Source: DAOTXN01 sp034435435
Lineage (GTDB): Bacteria; Chloroflexota; Anaerolineae; S140-20
Reading direction: 5' to 3'
NCBI GenBank assembly: GCA_034435435.1
Contig: DAOTXN010000077.1
Coordinates: forward strand, 1-33,664
DNA length: 33,664 bases
The notes below the pieces were generated by a model. It was not told where the DNA came from. It saw only the letters and a program-made list of their open reading frames with translations, and did no database searches. Positions 1-7,996 of the stretch are shown here, in pieces. The translations under genes were made by a program, and so were the position numbers. Within the stretch, counting starts at the first letter, position 1. Each line of letters starts with the position of its first letter.

Positions 1-17
1 ACCCTGGTAGCTCTTTG

Positions 18-84
18 GACAAGATTTACAGGATTTACAGGATTTTTCCACGAATTCCATCCTGTGAATCTTGTGAATCCTGTC
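18..84. repeat. Imperfect palindromic intergenic repeat (hairpin)
   Basis: Two 26-nt arms (18-43 and 59-84) pair around a 15-nt loop. Each arm is itself built from tandem ACAGGATTT-like or AATCCTGTG-like units. As RNA most of the mismatches become G-U wobbles, which suggests the folded form is conserved. The sequence keeps an open reading frame upstream of the M20 gene, but the translated peptide (YRIYRIF, CESCES) is repeat-derived and not protein-like. It resembles palindromic repeats scattered between genes in many environmental bacteria; the family was not identified here. Confidence 0.75.
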
Positions 85-134
85 GAATGGCTTTGGGTTT
101 GCCGCTTTTACGCATTTGGGCTGAGCAGTTACAT

Positions 135-162
135 TTGCTCTTTGAAAAGGCGTGGATACAAT
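135..162 (+). promoter_or_regulatory. Possible promoter of the M20 hydrolase gene
   Basis: A TTGCTC box at 135-140 is followed after 16 nt by TACAAT at 157-162, about 38 nt before the preferred ATG at 201. The match is moderate and rests on sequence inspection only. Confidence 0.4.
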
Positions 163-200
163 TCGGTCGCACCGAACTGACGATTGAAAGGAGCCAGCGG

Positions 201-1472
201 ATGGACCAAAAGTTGATGGATTTGCGCATTGACGCCGCGCGATTTCGCGCCGATTTTGAGGCGTTATCGGAAATCGGGAGCACGGGCGACGGCGGCGTGC
301 ATCGCCTGGCGTTGGGTGAGGCGCACCTGATGGCGCGGGCCTGGTTACGCGAACGGATCGAGGCTGCGGGTCTAGCTTTTCGGGTAGACGGGGCGGGGAA
401 CCACTCGGGCTTTCTGGCCTGCGGCCCTGCCGATGCGCCGACGCTGTTGCTCGGCTCGCACCTCGACTCGGTGCCGCACGGCGGGCGCTTCGATGGGGCG
501 TTGGGGGTGCTGGCGGCGCTGGAAACCATTCGCGTAGTCAAGGAAGCTGAAGCTCGATTGCCGGTACACTTGGAAGCCATAGACTTTACCGACGAGGAGG
601 GTACGCTGGTCGGCATGTTGGGCAGCGCGGCGCTGGCGGGGGTGTTGCAGCCGGAGGCCTTGCGCGACCCGCGTGGGGGCCGGGCGACGCTGGAGGTCGG
701 CCTGGCCCGCGCCGGGTTGACCGAGGCCGGACTGTTCACGGCTCGCCGCGATCCGGCGGCGCTGGCGGGTTATCTCGAAGTGCACATCGAGCAGGGTTTG
801 CGGCTCAGCGACGCCGGGGCCGCCATCGGCGTCGTGACCGGCATCGTGGGGATCAATTCATATCGGCTGATCTTTGTCGGCAGGGCCGATCACGCCGGAA
901 CCACGCCGATGGACCGCCGGCGCGACGCGGCCCTGGGCGCGAGCGCGTTCACGTTGGCGGCCCGCGAGATCGTGATGCACGATTTCCCCGTCTGTGTGAC
1001 CAACGTGGGCCACATGCATTTTGCGCCGGGGGCGTTCAACATTGTGCCGCAGCGGGTCGAGCTGGCGCTGGAATTCCGCGCCCCCGACGCCGGGCAATTT
1101 CGACAGTTGGAGCAAGCGCTGTTGGCGCGGGCGCAGGCTGAGGCCGAACGCTTTGGATTGGGTTTGGAAGTGGAATGGCTGGGGCGCTGCGATCCCGCGC
1201 CGACCAGTCCCGTGGCCCAGCGGGCTTTTGTCGGGGCCGCCGACGCGCTGGGTTTAAAGTACATTTCGTTCCCCACTGGCGCGGGACACGATGCACAATC
1301 CTTCGCCGGTCTGTGCCCCATCGGGATGATTTTCGTGCCGTCGGTGGAGGGGGCCAGTCACTCGCCGCGTGAGTTCACCCGCTGGAGGGATTGTGTCAAC
1401 GGGGCTAACACCTTGCTGCAGGCGGCCTTGCGATTGGCTTTTGCCGTTGGCGCGTCATCTGGAGGCGGGTAG
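201..1472 (+). CDS. M20-family Zn hydrolase (N-carbamoyl amino acid / allantoate amidohydrolase type)
   Basis: This predicted cytosolic metallo-amidase of 423 residues belongs to the hydantoinase/carbamoylase branch of peptidase family M20, which releases amino acids or ureido products from N-carbamoyl or allantoate-type substrates. Visible family marks are GSHLDS with His87 and Asp89 as metal ligands, TDEEG with Glu132/Glu133 as catalytic base and ligand, HIEQG at His195, the dimerisation-domain stretch ADHAGTTPMDRRRDA, PGAFNIVP, and GAGHDA followed by a C-terminal SHSPREF. Length is normal for the family. The reading frame stays open to position 15, but I start at 201 because GAAAGGAG lies just upstream, family homology begins here, and the upstream part is a palindromic repeat. 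The substrate cannot be told from sequence: no hydantoinase, allantoinase or transporter gene is adjacent. The next gene is separated by about 110 nt and has its own promoter. Confidence 0.92.
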   Translation: MDQKLMDLRIDAARFRADFEALSEIGSTGDGGVHRLALGEAHLMARAWLRERIEAAGLAFRVDGAGNHSGFLACGPADAPTLLLGSHLDSVPHGGRFDGALGVLAALETIRVVKEAEARLPVHLEAIDFTDEEGTLVGMLGSAALAGVLQPEALRDPRGGRATLEVGLARAGLTEAGLFTARRDPAALAGYLEVHIEQGLRLSDAGAAIGVVTGIVGINSYRLIFVGRADHAGTTPMDRRRDAALGASAFTLAAREIVMHDFPVCVTNVGHMHFAPGAFNIVPQRVELALEFRAPDAGQFRQLEQALLARAQAEAERFGLGLEVEWLGRCDPAPTSPVAQRAFVGAADALGLKYISFPTGAGHDAQSFAGLCPIGMIFVPSVEGASHSPREFTRWRDCVNGANTLLQAALRLAFAVGASSGGG

Positions 1473-1499
1473 TTTGACAACTGGAATGTTATTCAAATC

Positions 1500-1528
1500 T
1501 TGCCAGCCTCCTCCCAATCGGATAAAAT
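1500..1528 (+). promoter_or_regulatory. Sigma-70-type promoter of the PAS-UbiA gene
   Basis: TTGCCA at 1500-1505, a 17-nt spacer and TAAAAT at 1523-1528 lie 54 nt before the ATG at 1583, which is preceded by the strong ribosome site AGGAGAGGAG. A TTGACA at 1474-1479 has no matching -10 at the right distance. Confidence 0.6.
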
Positions 1529-1582
1529 GCGCTCATTCGATCAACCCTTTGTTTCGTTGTCAAACTAGACAGGAGAGGAGCG

Positions 1583-2878
1583 ATGGCTGAAAAGCAGTTA
1601 AAGAGCGTAATCACGTGTGATCTGGAGGGGCGCATCGAGACTTTTAACCCGGCTGCTGCCGAAATCTTTGGCTACCGCGCCGAGGAGGTCATTGGGCAAA
1701 AGCGCGTATCGCTCTTTTCGCCCGGACACGTGGTGCTGGGGCACGTGACCAACTGGTTAAAAGTGGCCCGCGAAGAGGGCGAGTTTCGCACCCGCACAGT
1801 GTTTCTGCGGCGAGATGGCGCGCCTTTTGCCGCCGACATTCGCATCACGCCGACGTTTCGCGACGGGCAACACATCGGCTACTGTGGCGTCACCGAGCCG
1901 CTGCCCGACGTGGACCCGGCCCAGGCTATGCCGGAAATCGGCCTGGCGACGCGATTGTTTGGATGGCTGGTGGTCACCCGCGCGCCGTTCCTGACGGCCA
2001 CCATCGTGCCCATTCTGGTCGGCGCGGCGTGGGCCGTGGCGCAAGGCCTGGCGACGCCGTTCCCGTGGGGTGTGTTTACGCTGGTGCTATTGGGCGGCGT
2101 CGCCATGCACGTCGCCGCCAACACGTTCAACGACTATTTTGACTGGACCAGCGGCGCCGACCCGGCCAACAATGCCTATTTTCTGCCCTATTCCGGCGGC
2201 AGTCGCGCCATCGAGCTGGGCCTCATCTCTGAGAAAAAGCTGCTGCGCGTGGCGGTGGCGGCGTTGGGCGTCGCGGTAGTAGCCGGATTGGCCCTGCTGG
2301 CCGTGCGCGGACCTGGCCTGCTGCCGTTCGGGCTGATCGGCGCGTTCTGCGTTTATTTTTACACCGCGCCGCCGCTGCGTCTGGCAGCGCGACGCGGGCT
2401 GGGTGAGCTGGCGGTCGGGATGAACTTTGGGCCGTTGATGACGGCGGGGGCCAGTTTCGCTCTGACGGGGCATCTGTCCTGGGTAGACTTTTTCGTCGGA
2501 TTGCCGGTGGGGTTGTTGACCACGGCCATCCTGTGGATCAATCAAATCCCCGATGCGCCTTCTGATGCGCTGACCGGCAAGCGCAATCTGGTGGTGGTGC
2601 TGGGCGCACGCCGGGCGCGCTGGGGATATGCGCTGTTGATGGTTGCGGCTTTTGGCTCTGTCGTCATCGGCGTTGGAGCGGGTACACTCCCGACCGGCCC
2701 GGTCTTGATGTTGGTCAGCTTGCCCCTGGCCGCGTATGCGACACGCTTGCTCTTTCGACATTATGCCGACCGGCGTTTGATCCGGGCCAATGCGCTGACG
2801 ATTCAACTGCACCTGCTGGCCGGCTTACTGCTGGCCGCTGGACTATTCTGGAGCGACAAGATCGGCGCGATTCTGTAA
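1583..2878 (+). CDS. PAS domain fused to UbiA-family prenyltransferase
   Basis: The 431-residue protein has two parts. Residues 1 to about 112 form a PAS domain: it opens with SVITCDLEGRIETFNPAAAE, continues through FGYRAEEVIGQ, and ends with a RRDGAPF strand and GYCGVTE. Residues from about 130 are a complete polytopic UbiA/MenA-like prenyltransferase with roughly eight to nine membrane segments. Both diphosphate/Mg2+ motifs are intact: NDYFDWTSGAD (Asn183 to Asp193) and NQIPDAPSD followed by GKR (Asn320 to Arg334). UbiA enzymes attach an isoprenoid chain to an aromatic acceptor in the membrane; the second motif is closest to MenA-like members, but the acceptor is not known. Most UbiA proteins are about 290-310 residues with no cytosolic sensor, so the N-terminal PAS is the notable feature. 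No kinase or output domain accompanies it. The start is fixed by AGGAGAGGAG. An alpha/beta hydrolase follows 36 nt downstream, probably in the same transcript. Confidence 0.93.
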   Translation: MAEKQLKSVITCDLEGRIETFNPAAAEIFGYRAEEVIGQKRVSLFSPGHVVLGHVTNWLKVAREEGEFRTRTVFLRRDGAPFAADIRITPTFRDGQHIGYCGVTEPLPDVDPAQAMPEIGLATRLFGWLVVTRAPFLTATIVPILVGAAWAVAQGLATPFPWGVFTLVLLGGVAMHVAANTFNDYFDWTSGADPANNAYFLPYSGGSRAIELGLISEKKLLRVAVAALGVAVVAGLALLAVRGPGLLPFGLIGAFCVYFYTAPPLRLAARRGLGELAVGMNFGPLMTAGASFALTGHLSWVDFFVGLPVGLLTTAILWINQIPDAPSDALTGKRNLVVVLGARRARWGYALLMVAAFGSVVIGVGAGTLPTGPVLMLVSLPLAAYATRLLFRHYADRRLIRANALTIQLHLLAGLLLAAGLFWSDKIGAIL

Positions 2879-2914
2879 GCGAGCGTTGAACCAGACGGCC
2901 ACGTAAACGAGTAC

Positions 2915-3814
2915 ATGAGAAAGAAAAGGCGACTTTTACCCGGAGGCGACGACGTGCCGGTCTTGCTGGTTTTCTTTCTCTTGTTCTATCTGCTCTATCC
3001 CGTTTACGGCGTTTTCCAATACGTGCGCCCGCCGCGTCTGGGGGTGCGCTTTGCGCCGCCGCAAGATCACGGCGTGCGCTATCGAGAGGTGACGTTCAAT
3101 AGCTCCGACGGTCTGCGTCTGGCGGGCTGGTACGCTCCCACGCGGAACGGCGCGGCGGTGATTTTAATCCACGGCTATGGAGGCAACCGGCTGGCCATGT
3201 TGGCCCACGCCAAGGTGTTGACGGCGCGCGGCTACGGCGTGTTGTTGTACGACATGCGCGCCCACGGGGCCAGCGAGGGGCGCTTGTTCGCCGCCGGTTG
3301 GGACGCCGTGGCTGACGTGCAAGGGGCGCTGGTCTATTTACAGCGCCAGATGGGTGTGCGGCGCGACCGGGTCGGGGTGTTGGGCGTTTCGGTGGGCGGG
3401 CAGATAGCTTTGCGGGCTGCCGCGCAGACTGATGAGCTTGGCGCCGTCGTCGCAGATGGGCCTAATCCCCCGACGCGGCAGGACGTTTTTCCGCCGCGCA
3501 GCGCGTTGGGCTGGTTTTATGCGCCGTTGAACTGGATTCACGAAAAAGCATTGGTCTGGCAGACCGGCGTGCCGGCTCCCGTTGCGCTGTGCGAGCAAGT
3601 GCCGCGCATCGCGCCACGCCCCGTGTTGCTGATCTCTACGGGGAGGGGGAGCGAGCAACGCTTCGTGCGCAAGCTGCATGCAGCCAGCCAGGAGCTGGCG
3701 GCCTTGTGGGAACTCCCCAGCGCCCATCACGCCAGCGGATGGCTGGCCCAACCGGAGGCGTATGCCGCCAGGATCGGCGACTTTTTCGACGCTGCGCTGC
3801 TGGCAGAGGCTTGA
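2915..3814 (+). CDS. Membrane-anchored alpha/beta hydrolase
   Basis: This 299-residue serine hydrolase has a charged start (MRKKRR), one hydrophobic segment at about residues 14-33, and then an alpha/beta-hydrolase fold likely exposed outside the membrane. Visible motifs are ILIHGYGGNR (oxyanion region), DMRAHGASEG, and the nucleophile elbow GVSVGGQ. A late histidine in SAHHASGW is the likely catalytic His; the acid is probably in the LLISTGRGSEQ region but is not certain. The architecture resembles YqkD/BEM46-like and S9-type hydrolases acting on unknown ester or peptide substrates. It follows the PAS-UbiA gene by 36 nt, so co-transcription is likely, though the ribosome site before ATG 2915 is weak. 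It converges with the permease gene on the opposite strand 32 nt away, with no clear terminator between them. Confidence 0.88.
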   Translation: MRKKRRLLPGGDDVPVLLVFFLLFYLLYPVYGVFQYVRPPRLGVRFAPPQDHGVRYREVTFNSSDGLRLAGWYAPTRNGAAVILIHGYGGNRLAMLAHAKVLTARGYGVLLYDMRAHGASEGRLFAAGWDAVADVQGALVYLQRQMGVRRDRVGVLGVSVGGQIALRAAAQTDELGAVVADGPNPPTRQDVFPPRSALGWFYAPLNWIHEKALVWQTGVPAPVALCEQVPRIAPRPVLLISTGRGSEQRFVRKLHAASQELAALWELPSAHHASGWLAQPEAYAARIGDFFDAALLAEA

Positions 3815-3846
3815 GCCTGTTTTGCGAGACGTGATCGCCGATGTGT

Positions 3847-6800
3847 CTATCCTTGATAGCGCAACGCTTCAGCAATGACCACCCGGGCGCTGCGGCGCGA
3901 GTGCAGCCAGGCCGTCGCCAGCGCGGCCGCGAAAATCCCTACACCGATGCCGACAAGAGTCGGCCACGGCGGCGCGAAAGGCAAGCCCTGGTCAGCCGCC
4001 ACTTGGAGATACAGATTGTATGAAAAGGCCAGCGCCAGCGCATAACCGATGATCGAAGCCAACCCGCCAATGAACAGGTTCTCTATCATAAAGACCGCCT
4101 GGACCATCTCGCGCTGAAACCCGATAGCCCGCAGCACGCCGATGTGCTGGCGGCGCTCCACCACCGAGCGAATGGTGATCACGCCCAGGGCCGAGATACC
4201 GATGAGCAATCCCAGCCCGACGAATCCTTGAATCAGATAAAAGATGCTCGTGACTGAACGGCGGCTGTCGGCGAGTTGCTCCTTGAGCAGCGTGGTTTGT
4301 AGGCCGCTGCGTCCAAAGGCGCTCTCGATGGCGTTGGCGGCGGCGCGCGCATCCGCCCCCGCAGGCAGGCGCAGGAAGTAGCGATTGGGCGACATGTGGC
4401 CCAAACCGGCGGCAGCCTGGGCGTTCATCAGCGCGCCGTAAAAGCTGGGCGCGGTTCCAAGCACGCCGATGACGGTGAACTGGCGCGGCGCGCCGTCAGA
4501 CCCGATCAGCGTGATCGGCGTCGGTTCAAAAGTGGCGTCGCCAGCGCGGATGGAGGCGACGATAAAGGCCTCCTCGTCGCGCTGATACGTGGGGTCGCCG
4601 GTGCGGTCCACCGAAAAGTTATCAATGACGACCAGCGTCGGGTCGGCCTGCACGGCGGCCCATACCGCTTCGACCGAGGCGAAGCCGCGCGCCACGCCGG
4701 CCAATTCTAGCCGGTGAGTGGCGAAAAAGGCGTCGTCCACGCCGTTGATGGCATAATTGGCCGGGCGGCTCATCGTGGCGCTCTGGGCCTGCACTGGCGC
4801 AAACACGGCGGCTGCCAGCGCCGTCGGCTCGGCCATCTCGCCTCTTGCGGTCAGCTCGGCGATCTGGGCGGCGAAAGCATCCGGCGAGATGGGGTTGAAA
4901 GGGTTGCTCTGGGCCAATACCTCATACCCGCCGCTGCCGCTCTCGGTGTCTAAAAAGTTGCCGAACGTGTTAGTGATGGTCGCCGTGCCTACCAGTGTAA
5001 AGGTCACCAGGCTGAACATCGCCAGCGTGGTGGCGGTGCGTCCCTTGGCGGCCATCGGATAGGCGATGGCGATCCGTGTGATGGGCAGTAACCGACCCGC
5101 GCGGCCCAAAACTCGTGCAAAGAGATTCAAGAGTAACTCGGCATTGTACAAAAAAAGCACGATGGCTCCGCCGACCAGAAACATGCCACTGATGAAAAAG
5201 TCGCCAGCGCTGGTTTCCAGTTCGGTCAGCCGACCGACGCTGCGCGTGGGCAGCGCCCAATAGAGGATGAGCGCCAGGCCGGTGAGCGAATAGGCCAGCC
5301 GCGTTGGCGCGCCCAGCCAGGCTGCCAGTTGGCCCAGCCCGATAATGAAAAAGGCCACACCCATCCCGTACACGCCGGCCTGCCCAACCACGTTCACGCC
5401 GGCCCACGCCAGCAAGAAGCCCAGGGTCAACAAGAGTGGTCCCCGCGCCAATAGCCCCATCCAAAAATCGTAAATCGCACGCGGCCCGGCCAGCAGGAAC
5501 AGTTTGAGGGCCGGGCTGAAGCGACGCTGTCCGGCTTGGCGCAGCGCGCTCCGCCAAACGCGAAAGGGGTGCAGAAACAGCGTCCATTGGGATTGGCGGG
5601 GCAGGGTGGGCAGGTTCAAGTCGCGGATGGCAGCGATGATGTTGACCTGGCTGATGCGCACCGCCGACAGACTGACTGTGAAAAAGGTAATCACCAGTCC
5701 GAGCGTATAACCGATCAATACTGAGCGCAGCGTCACACGAGGCGCGATGTTCAAATCGGCAGACCCGGCCAGGAGTCGCAGCAGTGTACTCGACAGCAGC
5801 AGCGCCGCGATCACGCCCAGCGCTGCGCCTGCGGCAGCCGCAATGAGATTGTAGGCCAGCCCCTCGGTGACGAACTGGCGGATCAAATCTGTGCGTTGCT
5901 GGCCCACGGCGCGGCTGATGCCCAATTCCGAACGACGCTCGGCGGCCAGCACGGTAAAGATGACAAAGATGAGCAGGACGCCGGAAAAGATGGAAAAGGC
6001 GCCAAAGGTGATGAACAACGTGGTGACGAACGCGGCGCTGTTCTCGGCAGCCTCCAGCGCGTCGGCTTTGATCGGGCTGATGGTCAACCCTGCAACCACC
6101 GGCGTCAAGCGCTCGATGGCCGATTGGTTCCCATTGGCGTTGGAGACCCACACGGCGTTGATTTGGCCGGGTCGCTCGAACAATGCCTGGGCCTGGTCCA
6201 GCGGCATGAGCACCGCCGCGCCATCTCCGGCCAGCTCGCCGTCGGGCGCTACACCGGCCACTTGCACAGGGGTCGGCTGACCCTTGATCAGCAGCAGCGT
6301 ATCGCCCTCGGCTGCGTCCAGGGCCGTCGCGGCTGCCTGGTTGACCAACACCTGGCCCGGGGTCAAAGCGGCCCAACCTGGCGGCGGCGTCAAGCCGTCG
6401 CCGGTCACGCTGCCAATACCGCGTATCTCTATGGCGGCTTCGGACAGGTTGGTGCGGGTGTTCAGGATAGGCAACGCCTGTACGACGGCGGGCGCGGCGC
6501 CGTCGATGGTCTGGCCGTCTACCAGCGCGGCCACCTGCTCGGCCACGGCTGCGTCGAACCAATTGTTTTCGCTTTCGCTTTGAGCCGGTCCACTGGAAAA
6601 ACCGAAAATGGGGCGGGCTTTAAGAGTCGCGCCGATTTGCAGGTCTATTTCGCCCAAGGCGTCGTAAACGTTGGCTGTGCTGGAATAGTCGATGGTGTCG
6701 CCAATGCCCAGGGCGCTGGTGATAATCATCGTCGAGAGGGCCAGGCCGCCGATGATCAGGGCGGTCTGGTTTTTGCGGCGGGGCAGGTTGCGCACACCCA

Positions 6801-6918
6801 GACGAAAGGGTAGCGGATATAGCCACGCGCTCAAGGCGACGACGCCGATGATGAGGCCGGTGAGCACGAGTAATATGCTCAACAGTGCGTTCGCGTCAAT
6901 TCCGAAAATCTGGTTCAC
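3847..6918 (-). CDS. ABC transporter permease with two FtsX domains
   Basis: This 1023-residue inner-membrane permease belongs to the MacB/LolE/FtsX superfamily and works with the ATPase encoded just upstream (7001-7717). The N-terminus has a membrane segment at about 12-34 and a second just after LGVRNLPRRKNQT, followed by an extracytoplasmic region to about 290. A first FtsX unit spans about 295-430, with the coupling stretch AERRSELGISRAVGQQR. Next comes an unusual central block of several hydrophobic segments (about 470-620), a second extracytoplasmic region, and a second FtsX unit at about 890-1015 with VVERRQHIGVLRAIGFQRE. Such systems use ATP to do mechanical work on lipoproteins, peptides, enzymes or macrolides in the envelope; the substrate here is unknown. 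The start is a GTG preceded by GAGGTGA. A palindromic repeat lies between it and the ATPase gene. Confidence 0.92.
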   Translation of the reverse strand: MNQIFGIDANALLSILLVLTGLIIGVVALSAWLYPLPFRLGVRNLPRRKNQTALIIGGLALSTMIITSALGIGDTIDYSSTANVYDALGEIDLQIGATLKARPIFGFSSGPAQSESENNWFDAAVAEQVAALVDGQTIDGAAPAVVQALPILNTRTNLSEAAIEIRGIGSVTGDGLTPPPGWAALTPGQVLVNQAAATALDAAEGDTLLLIKGQPTPVQVAGVAPDGELAGDGAAVLMPLDQAQALFERPGQINAVWVSNANGNQSAIERLTPVVAGLTISPIKADALEAAENSAAFVTTLFITFGAFSIFSGVLLIFVIFTVLAAERRSELGISRAVGQQRTDLIRQFVTEGLAYNLIAAAAGAALGVIAALLLSSTLLRLLAGSADLNIAPRVTLRSVLIGYTLGLVITFFTVSLSAVRISQVNIIAAIRDLNLPTLPRQSQWTLFLHPFRVWRSALRQAGQRRFSPALKLFLLAGPRAIYDFWMGLLARGPLLLTLGFLLAWAGVNVVGQAGVYGMGVAFFIIGLGQLAAWLGAPTRLAYSLTGLALILYWALPTRSVGRLTELETSAGDFFISGMFLVGGAIVLFLYNAELLLNLFARVLGRAGRLLPITRIAIAYPMAAKGRTATTLAMFSLVTFTLVGTATITNTFGNFLDTESGSGGYEVLAQSNPFNPISPDAFAAQIAELTARGEMAEPTALAAAVFAPVQAQSATMSRPANYAINGVDDAFFATHRLELAGVARGFASVEAVWAAVQADPTLVVIDNFSVDRTGDPTYQRDEEAFIVASIRAGDATFEPTPITLIGSDGAPRQFTVIGVLGTAPSFYGALMNAQAAAGLGHMSPNRYFLRLPAGADARAAANAIESAFGRSGLQTTLLKEQLADSRRSVTSIFYLIQGFVGLGLLIGISALGVITIRSVVERRQHIGVLRAIGFQREMVQAVFMIENLFIGGLASIIGYALALAFSYNLYLQVAADQGLPFAPPWPTLVGIGVGIFAAALATAWLHSRRSARVVIAEALRYQG

Positions 6919-6932
6919 AAGTCACCTCTTTT

Positions 6933-6998
6933 GGACACAGATTGACTCAGATGAACACTGATTTCTGTATCTGCGTTCATCTGTGTTCATCAGCGTCC
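6933..6998. repeat. Palindromic intergenic repeat inside an ABC operon
   Basis: Arms at 6933-6962 and 6969-6998 match at 23 of 30 positions around a 6-nt loop. Units like GTTCATCTGTG recur within each arm. It fills nearly all the space between the ATPase stop codon and the ribosome site of the permease, so both strands of the operon transcript would carry it as a hairpin. It is unrelated in sequence to the repeat at 18-84 but has the same design of tandem short units in inverted arms. Confidence 0.7.
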
Positions 6999-7000
6999 CT

Positions 7001-7717
7001 TTAATTACACGTCTCGCACAGGCCGTCGCGGATCGTGATCACCCGGTCGCATTGGGCGCCGATGTCGGGAGAGTGGGTGACGATGACAAAGGTTTGGTTG
7101 TTTTCCCGATTCAGACGCCGCATCAGAGCCATAATTTCCTCGGAGGTCTGTGAGTCCAGGTCGCCAGTTGGCTCGTCGGCCCACACGATAGCAGGATTGT
7201 TGACCAGGGCGCGGGCGATAGTGACACGCTGGCGTTGCCCACCCGAAAGCTCGCCAGGGAGCTGGTGAGCCTGGTCGGCCAGACCGACGGCTTCTAACGC
7301 GGCCAGCGCCCGGCGGCGGGCTTCCTGAGCGCTCACGCGTCGGTCGGCCAGCAACACAGGCATTTCCACGTTTTCCACCGCCGATAGCACAGGCAATAGG
7401 TTGTAGAACTGGAACACGAAACCCATGTTGGCGGCGCGGTAGCGCGTGCGCTCGCGGTCGCTCATCTGGGCCAGGTCGCGGCCCTCGATTTCGATGACGC
7501 CCTGGTCGATCTCGTCCAGGCCCGAGAGGGTGTTGAGCAGAGTGGTCTTGCCGGAACCGGATGGCCCCATCACGGCCACCATCTCGCCCCGGCGCACATC
7601 CAGGTCAATGTTGCGCAGGGCCTGCACGGTTACTTTGCCGGTGTGATAGGTTTTTTTGACGTTGCGGGCGCGGATAATCACGTCATCGTTTTTCCCATTC
7701 CCGTTATTGTGAGACAT
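7001..7717 (-). CDS. ABC transporter ATP-binding protein, LolD/MacB type
   Basis: This 238-residue ATPase powers the FtsX-type permease that follows it. All nucleotide-binding motifs are present: Walker A GPSGSGKTT, the Q-loop in FVFQFYNLLPVLSAVENVE, signature LSGGQRQR, Walker B IVWADEPTGDLD and H-loop VTHS. The EPTGDLD form and the FYNLLP stretch are characteristic of the LolD/FtsE/MacB branch (MJ0796-like), whose partners are FtsX-domain permeases. The first 13 residues are a polar Asn/Gly-rich tail. The start at 7717 is supported by GGAGAG upstream and by the strong promoter at 7771-7799. The C-terminus ends in CETCN; the two cysteines are unusual for the family but have no obvious role. 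A palindromic repeat separates it from the permease. Confidence 0.95.
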   Translation of the reverse strand: MSHNNGNGKNDDVIIRARNVKKTYHTGKVTVQALRNIDLDVRRGEMVAVMGPSGSGKTTLLNTLSGLDEIDQGVIEIEGRDLAQMSDRERTRYRAANMGFVFQFYNLLPVLSAVENVEMPVLLADRRVSAQEARRRALAALEAVGLADQAHQLPGELSGGQRQRVTIARALVNNPAIVWADEPTGDLDSQTSEEIMALMRRLNRENNQTFVIVTHSPDIGAQCDRVITIRDGLCETCN

Positions 7718-7770
7718 TTTGTCATCTCTCCTTCGGATGAGGATAGTAAAATAGGACTAATATGGTGTAT

Positions 7771-7799
7771 ATTATATCTAATTGCCAAATATTTGTCAA
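7771..7799 (-). promoter_or_regulatory. Perfect consensus sigma-70 promoter of the ABC operon
   Basis: Read on the minus strand, TTGACA (7794-7799) is followed by exactly 17 nt and TATAAT (7771-7776). Both hexamers are exact consensus matches with ideal spacing, and the surroundings are much more AT-rich than the genes. A small palindrome (AATAT, 5 nt, ATATT) at about 7759-7773 overlaps the downstream edge of the -10 and the likely start site. It could be an operator, which would make sense for a promoter this strong. Confidence 0.85.
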
Positions 7800-7957
7800 G
7801 GTTTTGCACATTAAAATACGTGAACGCTAAAAGCTCTCAACTCCTGTCCAGGTCGAGTTTTATCACTGCAAAAATCCAGTTGTCGGGTCTCTGATGTTTC
7901 AATCGCCCCCGACCACGTCGATCTGGACCAAAGTCCGACGGGTGGGTATAGGCTTTT

Positions 7958-7987
7958 TTTCACCGGGCGCGGCGTTCCCCAGTGAAA
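7958..7987. other. Hairpin in the 7718-7996 intergenic region
   Basis: Two 10-nt arms (7958-7967 and 7978-7987, one wobble) surround a 10-nt loop, next to a run of T on the plus strand. It lies just past the stop codon of the HhH gene transcribed leftward and may end that transcript, but the T run is on the wrong side for a classic intrinsic terminator. The rest of 7800-7957 holds no gene I can support. Confidence 0.35.
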
Positions 7988-7996
7988 GCGGGTACT

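Noticed and set aside
15..200. N-terminal extension of the M20 hydrolase reading frame
   Set aside because: The peptide comes from a palindromic repeat, has no family homology, and a good ribosome site precedes ATG 201.
1474..1479. TTGACA as -35 of the PAS-UbiA promoter
   Set aside because: No -10 hexamer at 16-18 nt; the pair at 1500/1523 fits better.
4970..6562. Long open frame on the minus strand inside the permease gene
   Set aside because: Arg/Gly/His-rich composition of a shadow frame in GC-rich DNA; the overlapping permease has clear family motifs.
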